From: Chitinophaga pollutisoli
Lineage (GTDB): Bacteria; Bacteroidota; Bacteroidia; Chitinophagales; Chitinophagaceae
Direction of reading: 5' to 3'
Assembly (NCBI RefSeq): GCF_038396755.1
Contig: NZ_CP149822.1
Location: forward strand, 1,240,001 to 1,304,000
Length of the DNA stretch: 64,000 nucleotides
Positions 25,855 to 34,289 of this stretch are shown here, piece by piece (position 1 is the stretch's first letter; each line of letters begins with the position of its first letter). Under the pieces are notes generated by a model. The model saw only the letters and a program-made list of their open reading frames with translations, searched no databases and had not been told where the DNA came from. The position numbers were made by a program, and so were the translations under genes.

Positions 25855-26856
25855 ATGAAGCGCCTGATACTCCTCTGCTGCGCCGCCGCGGCCTTCCTGC
25901 CCGCCTCCGCACAGCAAAAGAAAAAACGTAAGACCTCCGGCAACCCGATCTTCCCGGGATGGTACGCCGATCCCGAAGCCATCATCTACGGCCGGAACTA
26001 TTGGGTATTCCCCACTTTTTCCGCACCGTACGGCAAACAGGTGTTCTTCGACGCCTTCTCCTCCCCCGACCTCGTTAAATGGAAAAAACACGCCCGCATA
26101 CTCGACACATCGGCCATCAAATGGGCCAAACGCGCCATGTGGGCGCCTTCCGTGATACGGCACAACGGGAAATACTGGCTCTTTTTCGGAGCAAACGATA
26201 TCCAGAACGATAAAGAATACGGCGGCATCGGCGTGGCCGTGGCCGACAAACCCGAAGGTCCCTACCGCGACCATCTCGGCAAGCCTCTCATCGACCGCTT
26301 CCACAACGGCGCCCAGCCCATCGACCAGTTCGTTTTCCGCGACCACGACGGCCAGCATTACCTCTTCTACGGCGGCTGGCGGCATTGCAACATCGCGAAG
26401 CTGAACAACGATTTCACGGGGTTCGTGCCGTTTGAAGACGGAACCACCTTCCGTGAGGTAACTCCGGAAAAGTATGTGGAAGGGCCGTTCATGTTCCGCA
26501 AAGACGGGAAGTATTATTTCATGTGGTCGGAAGGCGGCTGGACCGGTCCCGATTACAGCGTGGCTTACGCCATCGCCGATTCCCCCACCGGGCCATTCAA
26601 ACGCATCGGCAAGATCCTCGACCAGGACATGGCCATCGCCCGGGGCGCGGGGCATCATTCCATCGTCCACCCGCCCGGCACCGATAAATATTTCATCGTT
26701 TACCACCGCCGCCCCATTGGAGAAACGGACGCCAATTCGCGCGAAACCTGCATCGAAAAACTGGAATTCGAAGAAAACGGCCTGATCAAACCCGTGATCA
26801 TCACCCGGGAAGGCGTTCCGGCAACGAAAGTGCCTCCCGTTCAATACGATAAGTAA
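25855..26856 (+). CDS. GH43-family glycoside hydrolase, secreted
   Basis: Five-bladed propeller hydrolase, probably an arabinofuranosidase or xylosidase. The start ATG at 25855 gives the signal peptide LILLCCAAAAFLPASAQ. The three GH43 carboxylates are recognisable: Asp39 in GWYADPEAI (base), Asp157 in QPIDQFVF (pKa modulator) and Glu209 in YVEGPFMF (acid). MWAPSVIRHNGKYWLFF and YYFMWSEGGWTGPDY are typical blade strands. 333 residues means a single catalytic domain without a fused CBM; the preceding CBM6-like protein may fill that role. Confidence 0.92.
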   Translation: MKRLILLCCAAAAFLPASAQQKKKRKTSGNPIFPGWYADPEAIIYGRNYWVFPTFSAPYGKQVFFDAFSSPDLVKWKKHARILDTSAIKWAKRAMWAPSVIRHNGKYWLFFGANDIQNDKEYGGIGVAVADKPEGPYRDHLGKPLIDRFHNGAQPIDQFVFRDHDGQHYLFYGGWRHCNIAKLNNDFTGFVPFEDGTTFREVTPEKYVEGPFMFRKDGKYYFMWSEGGWTGPDYSVAYAIADSPTGPFKRIGKILDQDMAIARGAGHHSIVHPPGTDKYFIVYHRRPIGETDANSRETCIEKLEFEENGLIKPVIITREGVPATKVPPVQYDK

Positions 26857-26873
26857 TTCATACCCTCCCGAAC

Positions 26874-26920
26874 CCGCGCCCCCGCTTTTTGTTGTAAGAA
26901 AAGCGGGGGCGCGGCTTTTT
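26874..26920 (+). terminator. Rho-independent terminator after GH43
   Basis: A 16-bp stem (CCGCGCCCCCGCTTTT at 26874-26889 with its complement at 26899-26914), a 9-nt loop and a CTTTTT tail. It is strong and may act on both strands. Confidence 0.85.
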
Positions 26921-27009
26921 CATACCCGCCGACATTTCCCCGACCACGATCAACGGCCCCGTTGACCGTCATCATCGCTTCTTCACCCTCATTAACGGAA
27001 TTTTATACC

Positions 27010-27831
27010 ATGAAAAAGATCATTGTTGCCCTCGACGGCCTGAAACTTTCCGAATCCAGCGTTCAAACGGCTGTGGCCCTCACCGCCCGCGAAAAAGCCC
27101 ATTTGGTAGGCATCTTCCTGGACGACTTCACCCATAACAGTTTTTCCATCGCCACCGCCATGGAAACCAATGACCTCGACGCCCGGATGCAGAAAGACAA
27201 GCAGATCCGCGACAGCGCCGTGAAGGAATTCGAGAACGCCTGCCAGTCGGGTGGAATCAACTTCACCGTTCGCCGCGACAAATCGTTCGCGCTGCCCGAC
27301 CTGTTACGGGAAAGCATTTATGCCGACCTGCTGATCATCAGCGCCGACGAGTCGTTCACGCGTTTCCCCGAGCCCGCGCCCACCCGTTTCATCCGTGATC
27401 TGCTGTCGGAAGTACAATGCCCCGTGCTGATCGCGCCGCTGAAATGGCAGCCGCTGGAAAAAACGGTGATGCTGTACGACGGGGCGCCTTCGTCCGTGTA
27501 TGCCATCAAAATGTTCACATCCATCCTGCCCGAAACGAACAAGCTCCCCGCCACGGTGATCACCGTTCGCGGAGATGAGAACCATCACGTTCCGGAGAAC
27601 CAGCTGATGAAGGAATTCATGAAAAGGCATAACCCCGGCGCGGAGTACGCCGTATTGCAGGGCGACGCGGAAAACGCCATTCTCGACGAGCTTATCAAAA
27701 ACGACAGCCGTACGCTGGTGGTACTGGGCGCTTACCAACGCGGCACAGTGAGCCGCTGGTTCAGGGCCAGCATGGCGGATCTGCTCATGAAATCCGTACC
27801 CTGCGCCCTTTTCATCGCACATAACAAGTAA
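27010..27831 (+). CDS. Tandem universal stress protein (UspA family)
   Basis: 273 residues with two Usp folds. The first (1-140) starts KKIIVALDGLKLSESSVQTA and includes LLIISADES; the second (about 150-270) ends LVVLGAYQRGTVSRWFRASMADLLMKSVPCALFIAHNK, close to the GxxGxxxxxxxxS ATP-binding pattern. The start ATG at 27010 is chosen over an upstream TTG-type frame. A coiled-coil gene begins 3 bp after its stop and is surely in the same transcript. Usp proteins respond to nutrient, oxygen or energy stress; here a Crp-type regulator faces it from the other side. Confidence 0.92.
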   Translation: MKKIIVALDGLKLSESSVQTAVALTAREKAHLVGIFLDDFTHNSFSIATAMETNDLDARMQKDKQIRDSAVKEFENACQSGGINFTVRRDKSFALPDLLRESIYADLLIISADESFTRFPEPAPTRFIRDLLSEVQCPVLIAPLKWQPLEKTVMLYDGAPSSVYAIKMFTSILPETNKLPATVITVRGDENHHVPENQLMKEFMKRHNPGAEYAVLQGDAENAILDELIKNDSRTLVVLGAYQRGTVSRWFRASMADLLMKSVPCALFIAHNK

Positions 27832-27834
27832 AAA

Positions 27835-28194
27835 ATGAGCCGGGAGAAGAAATTTGAATTACTGCGGCTGCTGGAGTATCTGAAGCAGGAGAACATCCTG
27901 TTGAAGCAGCGGCTGATGGAGGCTTTACGGATCGATTCTTCGAGGCAGTTCCTGGAGCGGGCGGAAGCCCTCCAGCAACAGTTCCTCCAAAACGACCAGG
28001 CCCTCGCGCTCATGCACCACGACCTGGTAATGTTGTACCAGAAACATAGCGATTGCAAATCGTACCTCCTGCAGCGGGAAGGATTGGAATCCGACCTGGG
28101 CCGGATGAAAGAAGAGTTTGAACACCTGCGCCTGCAATGCGCCGATCTTCCTAGTTCAGGAGCCGCGCCAGCTTCTTGCGGTCTTCCAGGATAA
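27835..28194 (+). CDS. Small coiled-coil protein, unknown function
   Basis: 119 residues, rich in Leu, Gln, Glu and Lys with long heptad-like stretches (LLRLLEYLKQENILLKQRL, FLERAEALQQQFLQND, GLESDLGRMKEEFEHLRLQ). No known domain is recognised. It starts 3 bp after the Usp gene, and its last 44 bp overlap the 3' end of the receiver-Crp gene on the opposite strand. The final residues (PSSGAAPASCGLPG) are antisense to that gene and probably not conserved. A structural or adaptor role with the Usp protein is possible. Confidence 0.7.
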   Translation: MSREKKFELLRLLEYLKQENILLKQRLMEALRIDSSRQFLERAEALQQQFLQNDQALALMHHDLVMLYQKHSDCKSYLLQREGLESDLGRMKEEFEHLRLQCADLPSSGAAPASCGLPG

Positions 28195-29209
28195 TTTCGC
28201 CCTCCCGGATGCTGATGAGCTTTTCGTCCCGGAAATCTCCCAGCGTCCGGATGAGGGATTCTTTGGCCACACCGGCAACGGCGGCCAGGTTATCGCGGCT
28301 GATGTCGATACTGAATTGCGTGCTGCCGGCTGCGTTATATTTTTTATCGAGCGCAAGAAGCGCGTCGGCTACTTTGCGGCGCAGCGAATTGTAGGCGATG
28401 CCCAGCAGTTGCTCTTCCTTTTCGGCCATGTTGTTGGCCAGCATCTGGATGAGCCGGCGCTGCACGGCGGGGTTGCCGTTCATGAGCGCTTCGAAATCCG
28501 ATTTGGGGATCATCGCCACTTCGGCGTCTTCCATCGCCTCGGCGCTGTCCTGGTACAAACCACCGCTCAGCAACGGTGTATAGCCGAAATAATCGCCTTC
28601 GTTAAACAGCCCCGTGATGAGTTCTTTCCCGTTGTCGTGCCGCTTGCTGGATTTGACTTTCCCCTTGATGATATAGAAAAGGTTGGTGGCGTGTTTGCCC
28701 TCCGAATAAATTGCTTGTTTCTTTTTGAACAGCTGGGTGTTGCGTTCGTTCTTGAGCGCTTCCAGCTGGTCGGCCCCACCGCTGGCGGAAAGCAGTGCGG
28801 AAATACCGCCGGGCCCCTGGGCCATGTCTTCCTTCAGCTTGCTGGCTTTCTGCAAACGGATTTCGATGGCCTGGAGCAGTTCCATGGCATCGAAAGGTTT
28901 GGTGATGAAATCGTCGGCGCCCATTTCCATGCCTTTGCGCATGTCCGTTCTTTCGGTGCGGGCGGTGAGGAAGATGAAGGGCGTATGCTGGAGGGCGTTG
29001 CGCTTGTGCAGCATGTGCAACACGCCGTAGCCGTCGAGCACGGGCATGGAGATGTCGCAGATGATCAGATCCGGCTGATGCTCGAAAGTCATCTGCACGC
29101 CTTGCATGCCATCGGCCGCGGTCAATACCTTATAATTGGCCATGGTGAGGATCTCCGCGGTATTTTCACGGATGTCGGCATTGTCTTCGATCAGTAGAAT
29201 CGTGGTCAT
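28151..29209 (-). CDS. Receiver-Crp/Fnr fusion transcription factor
   Basis: 352 residues. A CheY-like receiver (1-120) has IEDNAD, phospho-acceptor Asp52 in IICDISMP and FLTARTERTDMRKGMEMGADDFITKPF. A cyclic-nucleotide-binding-like beta-barrel follows (about 150-260: SEGKHATNLFYIIKGKVKSS, LFNEGDYFGYTPLL), then a Crp-type winged helix (SIDISRDNLAAVAGVAKESLIRTLGDFRDEKLI). A phosphorelay would thus drive a Crp-like DNA-binding protein. Its start ATG overlaps the stop of the PAS kinase by 4 bp (ATGA), which makes that kinase the obvious partner. Confidence 0.92.
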   Translation of the reverse strand: MTTILLIEDNADIRENTAEILTMANYKVLTAADGMQGVQMTFEHQPDLIICDISMPVLDGYGVLHMLHKRNALQHTPFIFLTARTERTDMRKGMEMGADDFITKPFDAMELLQAIEIRLQKASKLKEDMAQGPGGISALLSASGGADQLEALKNERNTQLFKKKQAIYSEGKHATNLFYIIKGKVKSSKRHDNGKELITGLFNEGDYFGYTPLLSGGLYQDSAEAMEDAEVAMIPKSDFEALMNGNPAVQRRLIQMLANNMAEKEEQLLGIAYNSLRRKVADALLALDKKYNAAGSTQFSIDISRDNLAAVAGVAKESLIRTLGDFRDEKLISIREGEIILEDRKKLARLLN

Positions 29210-30423
29210 ATGCTGGTCGGGATTTGAAAAGTCAGGATAAATTCGGTGCCTTTTTCCAGCGCGCTGCGGCATTCGATGGTGCCGTTCATCAGCTCGGTGT
29301 ATTTGGCTACGATATGCAGCCCGAGGCCGGTGCCCTGTATGTCGGACACGTTGTTGCCGCGGAAGAAACGTTCGAACAGGTGGGCCTGGTCGTCGACGCT
29401 GATGCCGCGCCCTTCGTCGGCCACGCGGATCACCAGCCGGTCGCCTTCCCGGTCGGATGCAACGCTGATGGCGCGGCCTTCCAGCGAGAATTTGATGGCG
29501 TTGGACAGCAGGTTGAGGATGATATGTTTGAGCAGCGCGGGGTCGAGCAGGGCTTCCGGCTCGCCGTTATGCGTATACGAAATGCGCTGGTTCTTTTTGT
29601 TCAGTTCGAAAAGCTCCTGAACGGTGGAACCGATGATCGTTTCCACATTCACCGTGGCCGGCCGCACCAGGATCCGGCCTTCCTCGATCTTGCCCACGCT
29701 GAGGAAGTCGTTGAGGATGTCGGTCAGGAGATTGACGGATGAAACGATCCGCTGGATGTGCTTTTCGCGTTGCGGCTGCTCTTCCGTAGCCGTGTAACGG
29801 GATATGAGGTAGGAAGAAGACAGTACGGTGCTCAGCGGGGTGCGGAATTCGTGCGAGGCCATAGACACGAAACGGCTCTTCAGTTCGTTGAGGTCTTTTT
29901 CCTTCTGCAAAGCTTTCCGCAGTTCGCCGTCTTTCTGTTCAATCTCCTTCATCTGCTTTTCCAGCTGGCCCACGAGTTTGGAAAGCGAAGCAGTTCTTTC
30001 CGCCACTTTCTGTTCCAGTTCCGCGTTCAGCTCGCGCAAGGCGTCCTCCGACTGCTTCCGCAGGGAAATATCGCTCACAAACGCCACCACAAAACGGCCG
30101 TCGGGCGTTTCGTAGACGCCGAGGCTGATTTCCACGGGAAATTCGCTGCCGTCTTTCCGCCGGGCGTACAGGTCCATTCCCATGCCCATGGGGCGGTTGT
30201 GCGGATGGTGATGGAACTTTTCGCGGTGATGCACGTGCCGGTGGGCATATCGCTGCGGGATGAGCATTTCCACCTTTTGCCCCTGTATTTCCTCGGCTGT
30301 ATAGCCAAATTGGCGCAGGAGAAAAGGATTCGCCAGAACGATATTACCTTCGGTATTCGCTACGAGGATACCTAAAGTGGCATGGTTGAAAATAACTTCA
30401 AATCCGAATAATGCATTGTTCAT
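29206..30423 (-). CDS. PAS-domain sensor histidine kinase
   Basis: 405 residues, no transmembrane segment. A PAS domain (about 1-125: GFEVIFNHATLGILVANTEG, LIPQRYAHRHVHHREKF) is rich in histidines (HRHVHHREKFHHHPHNRP). A coiled coil (130-180) follows, then HisKA with His191 in VSMASHEFRTPLS and HATPase_c (LNLLSNAIKFS, VADEGRGIS, IQGTGLGLHIVAKY). The His cluster might bind metal or haem but this is a guess. The start is the ATG at 30423; TTG at 30450 is the alternative. It overlaps the receiver-Crp gene and lies 51 bp after the hybrid kinase, so the three are probably co-transcribed. Confidence 0.92.
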   Translation of the reverse strand: MNNALFGFEVIFNHATLGILVANTEGNIVLANPFLLRQFGYTAEEIQGQKVEMLIPQRYAHRHVHHREKFHHHPHNRPMGMGMDLYARRKDGSEFPVEISLGVYETPDGRFVVAFVSDISLRKQSEDALRELNAELEQKVAERTASLSKLVGQLEKQMKEIEQKDGELRKALQKEKDLNELKSRFVSMASHEFRTPLSTVLSSSYLISRYTATEEQPQREKHIQRIVSSVNLLTDILNDFLSVGKIEEGRILVRPATVNVETIIGSTVQELFELNKKNQRISYTHNGEPEALLDPALLKHIILNLLSNAIKFSLEGRAISVASDREGDRLVIRVADEGRGISVDDQAHLFERFFRGNNVSDIQGTGLGLHIVAKYTELMNGTIECRSALEKGTEFILTFQIPTSI

Positions 30424-30474
30424 GGCGGTGGATCTTAAATGGCGGATCAAATTTACAATTTAATTCCGAGGGCG

Positions 30475-33400
30475 TCACTCCTTTTCAATGGCTTTGCGCA
30501 ACAGCTCCCGTACGATGGCCATTTCAGCCTTCGTTTCTTCCAGCAGGGCCTGCGCGGTGGCGGGTTGTATCTCCGTCATCATATCAAAGACCCGCGAGAG
30601 TCGCGCCAATTCGCCCATTCCCACGCTGGCGGTAGTGCCGTACATTTTATGCCCAATGGATTTAATTCCCTTGAGATTACCTTCTTCCACGTATTGCGCC
30701 AGCGCTTCCAGCGATTTTTCCAGTTCCGCGCCGGTGAGCCGGAGGATTTCGGCGCCTACGGCATCGTCGTCGAGGTAGGTTCTCAATACGTTGATATCGA
30801 AATGTTTATCAGGATTCTCCACGATGGGGTTATTTGCTTGCGAGACTATTTCCGGCAATTCGTCCGGCAGCCATTTCCGTAATATGGCCGCCAGCGTTTC
30901 TTCCACGATGGGTTTGGACAGGAAATCGTCCATCCCCGCCGAGAGGCTTTTCTCCCGCTCCCCGCTGATGTTGCCCGCCGTCAGCGCGATGATCGGCACG
31001 CGGGCGTTCATTTCCATCTCCCGGATTTTGTACGTGGCCTCGTAGCCGTTAAGCTCCGGGATCTGGATATCCATCAGGATAAGATCCGGCTGTGTTTCCC
31101 TGAAAATGCGCACCGCATCCAGCCCGTTGCCGGCTTCGATAATCACCGCCGCGGGCATGAGTTTATGAATGATGGTTTTGGTGAGCAGCATGTTCACGGT
31201 ATTGTCTTCCACCACGAGCACGGTGGCTTTGCGGTCGTTCAGCGGAGCGAATTTCAGCCCTTCCGCATCTCCCGCCGCCGCCGTATCCGCCGAACTGGCG
31301 AATTCCACCGGCAGGGTGACGTAGAAATAGAAAATACTGCCCGAACCGGGATAACTGATCAGCTGCAGCTTGCTGCCCATGAGGGCGAGGATTTTATTGG
31401 AAATGGCAAGCCCGATGCCCGTGCCGCCGTATTTCTTCGTGGTCGATGCATCTTCCTGCGCAAACGCTTCGAAGATCCGTTCCTGTTTGTCGGGTTTGAT
31501 GCCGATACCGGTGTCCCGCACTTCGAATTTGAACGTCATGTCGCCATTGCGGGATTCTGCGATGGAAGTGATCCTCAGTTCCACCGCGCCCTTATCCGTA
31601 AATTTGACCGCATTGCCCAGGAGGTTGACGAGCACCTGCTTCAGCCGCAGCGCATCGGTATGAATGTAGGCCGGCAGGTGCGGCGGTATCGCCAGTTTGA
31701 TATCCAGCCCTTTCTGCTGGCCCTGGAACATGATGATATCGAGGGCCTCGCGTCCGAGGGCGTACAGGTTGATTTTCTCCGTATGCAGCTCCAGCTTCCC
31801 TGCTTCGATCTTGGACAGGTCGAGGATGTCGTTGATAATGCTCAGCAGCACGTTGGCGCTCTGGTGAACGATCCCCAGGTATTGTTGTTGCTGCCCGTCG
31901 AGCGGGGTTTTCATCACCAGGTCCGTAAACCCGATGATGCCGTTGAGCGGCGTGCGGATTTCGTGGCTCATATTGGCGAGGAATTCCGACTTGGCGCTGC
32001 TCACCTGCTCCGCCTGCTGCTTCGCGGCGATGAGCGCCTGTTCCATGCGCTTGCGCTTGGTGACGTCGGTCGCGATGCCGAGGTACCCCACCACCTGGTT
32101 GCGGATGTCCCGGATGGGCGTCATCACCAGCGATACGATGCAGCGCGATCCGTCTTTCTTAACGTAAATCCATTCCCGCTGTTCCGAACCTTCCTTCTCT
32201 GTTTTATAGATGAAAGCGCGCATTTCGGAAATTTCCTCTCCTGTTTCTTCAGACAGCTCCTTTGCGCGGAGCTGCACTTCTTCGCGGTCATGGATGACTT
32301 CGGGGATCCTGCGGCCGATCATTTCGTCGGCGGTATATCCCAGGAGCCTTTCAGCGCCCCGGTTGAAAAGCGTGATCGTACCGGATTTGTCGGTTGCGAT
32401 GATGCTCACTTCCGAAGCGGATTGCAGCACTTCCTGCAGGAGTTTCCGGGAATTGAAAACATCCAGCATGGCCTTTTTCCGGTCGTTGATATCGTGGAAA
32501 GCGCCGTAGAGGCGTTTGCACACGCCATTTTCGAAATCCGCATGCCCCTGGGTGCGCACCCATCGTTCCTCGCCCTGCCAGGTGGTGATGATCACCTCCA
32601 GGTCAAATGAGCGGCCGGTGCGGATGGCGCGGTTCACGGCGCGGATTACTTTATTCTGATGCTCGCCTTTCTTGAAAAACCCGATCGCGGCCTGCAGGTC
32701 CGGTTCAAATCCCGGCGGCACGCCGTGCAGCTCGCGCGTCATGTCGGTCCAGAGCAGTTTATCTTTCGCCATTTCCACCACCCAGGCGCCTACCCTGGCC
32801 ACTCTGTTGGTCTGTTCCAACATTTCCTTGGTAGTGGCGAGATCCTTTTCGAGCAGATAACGTTCGGTGATATCGATGGCGTTCCCGATTACATAAGGCT
32901 CCTCGTTCTGCCCCGTTTCCAGGACATTGCTGAACATCCAGATGCGCTTCGAACCGTTGCGGTGCGTGGTGGTCATTTGCCCGGCCGCCATCCCTTTTTC
33001 CCGGATCTCGGCCAGGTAAGCGTCGAACATCGGGCGGTGGTCTTCCGGCAGGAGGTCGCCCAGGTTCATCCTCGACATTTCCGCCACCGTATAACCGAGC
33101 AGGTTTGCACCTGCGTAATTGACGGAGATGATGTTGCCCCGCAGGTCGTGCGTACACATGAGGCCCTGGCTGTGCTCGAAGAAAGCACTCAGTTTTTTCT
33201 GGCTTTGCTCCAGCAATTCTTCCCGGATACGCTCGTCGGTGATATCGCGGCCGATGGCGAAGATATCGCCGGTTTCCGGATCGGATTCCGCCGCCCACTG
33301 GATAAGGCGGTAAGCGCCCGTTTGTGTCCGGAAACGCCGGGTGAAATTCACCTTGTCTTTCCCCGAACGAATATTCTTCAGGTTGATTTTGGCAGCATCG

Positions 33401-34065
33401 ACGTCGTCGGGATGGGAGAATTCCAGTGCGGGGCGCGTCATCAGCTCCACTTCCGACCAGCCCAGCAGCTTTGTAAACGCGGGGTTCACCTTGCGGTAGT
33501 ACCCGTTCGGCTGCAGGATGCAAATGAGGTCTTTCGACAGCTCGAACAACTGTTCGAAATAATTCCGTTCCATGTTTTTCCGCCGCTCCACGATGAGGGA
33601 AACCACCATTTCCGCCAGCAGCTTCAACGATTCCTTTTGTTCGAGGTTGAGATGGCCGGGCTTGCGGTCGAGCACGCAAAGCGCCCCCAGCGCAAATCCC
33701 TCCCGGTCGATGAGCGGGTAACCGGCATAATAACGGATATGTTCGTCCCCGGACACGCCCGGCAGCCCGGCAAAGCGGCCGTCTTTCGAAGCGTCTTTTA
33801 CCTCGAACAGGTCGGGATGTGCAATAGTATATTGGCAGATAGATTCGCTGCGGGGTGTTTCCTCAATCTCCAGGCCGGTTTTAGCTTTGATCCATTGCCT
33901 GTTTTCATCGATGAGGGTAACGAGCGAAATCGGCGTGCCGCAAATGCGCGAAGCAAGATCGGTCAGCTTTTCATACTCTTCTTCCCGGAAGGTATCCAGG
34001 ATGTTGTAGCTTCTCAGCGCGCGAACGCGTGCTGCTTCGTTCTGTGGGACTGGCGGTGTATTCAT
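30475..34065 (-). CDS. Hybrid sensor kinase: GAF, multiple PAS, HisKA, HATPase, receiver, HPt
   Basis: 1196-residue cytoplasmic phosphorelay protein. Order: GAF (about 20-160, ending [15 protein letters not shown]), four PAS/PAC units (about 170-660, each ending in an I-T-D/E-like motif such as [51 protein letters not shown]), HisKA with His701 in [15 protein letters not shown], HATPase_c ([29 protein letters not shown]), receiver with Asp999 in [13 protein letters not shown], and a C-terminal HPt with His1139 in [15 protein letters not shown]. The HPt end could pass phosphate to the separate receiver-Crp protein encoded downstream; that link is inferred. It has its own promoter just after a terminator. 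Confidence 0.95.
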   Translation of the reverse strand: MNTPPVPQNEAARVRALRSYNILDTFREEEYEKLTDLASRICGTPISLVTLIDENRQWIKAKTGLEIEETPRSESICQYTIAHPDLFEVKDASKDGRFAGLPGVSGDEHIRYYAGYPLIDREGFALGALCVLDRKPGHLNLEQKESLKLLAEMVVSLIVERRKNMERNYFEQLFELSKDLICILQPNGYYRKVNPAFTKLLGWSEVELMTRPALEFSHPDDVDAAKINLKNIRSGKDKVNFTRRFRTQTGAYRLIQWAAESDPETGDIFAIGRDITDERIREELLEQSQKKLSAFFEHSQGLMCTHDLRGNIISVNYAGANLLGYTVAEMSRMNLGDLLPEDHRPMFDAYLAEIREKGMAAGQMTTTHRNGSKRIWMFSNVLETGQNEEPYVIGNAIDITERYLLEKDLATTKEMLEQTNRVARVGAWVVEMAKDKLLWTDMTRELHGVPPGFEPDLQAAIGFFKKGEHQNKVIRAVNRAIRTGRSFDLEVIITTWQGEERWVRTQGHADFENGVCKRLYGAFHDINDRKKAMLDVFNSRKLLQEVLQSASEVSIIATDKSGTITLFNRGAERLLGYTADEMIGRRIPEVIHDREEVQLRAKELSEETGEEISEMRAFIYKTEKEGSEQREWIYVKKDGSRCIVSLVMTPIRDIRNQVVGYLGIATDVTKRKRMEQALIAAKQQAEQVSSAKSEFLANMSHEIRTPLNGIIGFTDLVMKTPLDGQQQQYLGIVHQSANVLLSIINDILDLSKIEAGKLELHTEKINLYALGREALDIIMFQGQQKGLDIKLAIPPHLPAYIHTDALRLKQVLVNLLGNAVKFTDKGAVELRITSIAESRNGDMTFKFEVRDTGIGIKPDKQERIFEAFAQEDASTTKKYGGTGIGLAISNKILALMGSKLQLISYPGSGSIFYFYVTLPVEFASSADTAAAGDAEGLKFAPLNDRKATVLVVEDNTVNMLLTKTIIHKLMPAAVIIEAGNGLDAVRIFRETQPDLILMDIQIPELNGYEATYKIREMEMNARVPIIALTAGNISGEREKSLSAGMDDFLSKPIVEETLAAILRKWLPDELPEIVSQANNPIVENPDKHFDINVLRTYLDDDAVGAEILRLTGAELEKSLEALAQYVEEGNLKGIKSIGHKMYGTTASVGMGELARLSRVFDMMTEIQPATAQALLEETKAEMAIVRELLRKAIEKE

Positions 34066-34114
34066 AGTTTCAAATCAGGACTCCATCTGATTCTCACGGT
34101 TAATAAAAGTAACA

Positions 34115-34122
34115 CAAAAATA
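34115..34122 (-). promoter_or_regulatory. -7 box TATTTTTG for the hybrid kinase
   Basis: A perfect TAnnTTTG match on the minus strand, 49 bp before the start at 34065. It coincides with the T-rich tail of the upstream terminator, so end and start of the two transcription units are back to back. Confidence 0.5.
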
Positions 34123-34153
34123 AGAAAAGCGCCGCAGAAGAATCTGCGGCGCT
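34117..34153 (-). terminator. Terminator of the caspase / caspase-subtilase operon
   Basis: A perfect 11-bp stem (AGCGCCGCAGA at 34128-34138 with its complement at 34143-34153) and a 4-nt loop. On the minus strand it is followed by TTTTCTTATTTTT. It lies about 137 bp after the stop at 34290 and separates that operon from the hybrid kinase. Confidence 0.8.
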
Positions 34154-34289
34154 ATAAACCATATCCTATGAAAAACACTAAAATTGCTTAAAACGTAGTG
34201 CAAATATCCACCGATCCGCCGCAACCCGAGCTGACGCCCGTCAGTTTCGCATATGATTTTCGTAAGCCGCGGCCGGAACAGCAGTAGCG

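Noticed and set aside
32659..34191. A 510-residue plus-strand open frame opposite the hybrid kinase
   Set aside because: No domain features; fully antisense to GAF and PAS domains of a clear kinase gene.
34188..34289. A RiPP biosynthetic locus around the Cys-rich tail
   Set aside because: No leader peptide, start codon, modifying enzyme or exporter is nearby.
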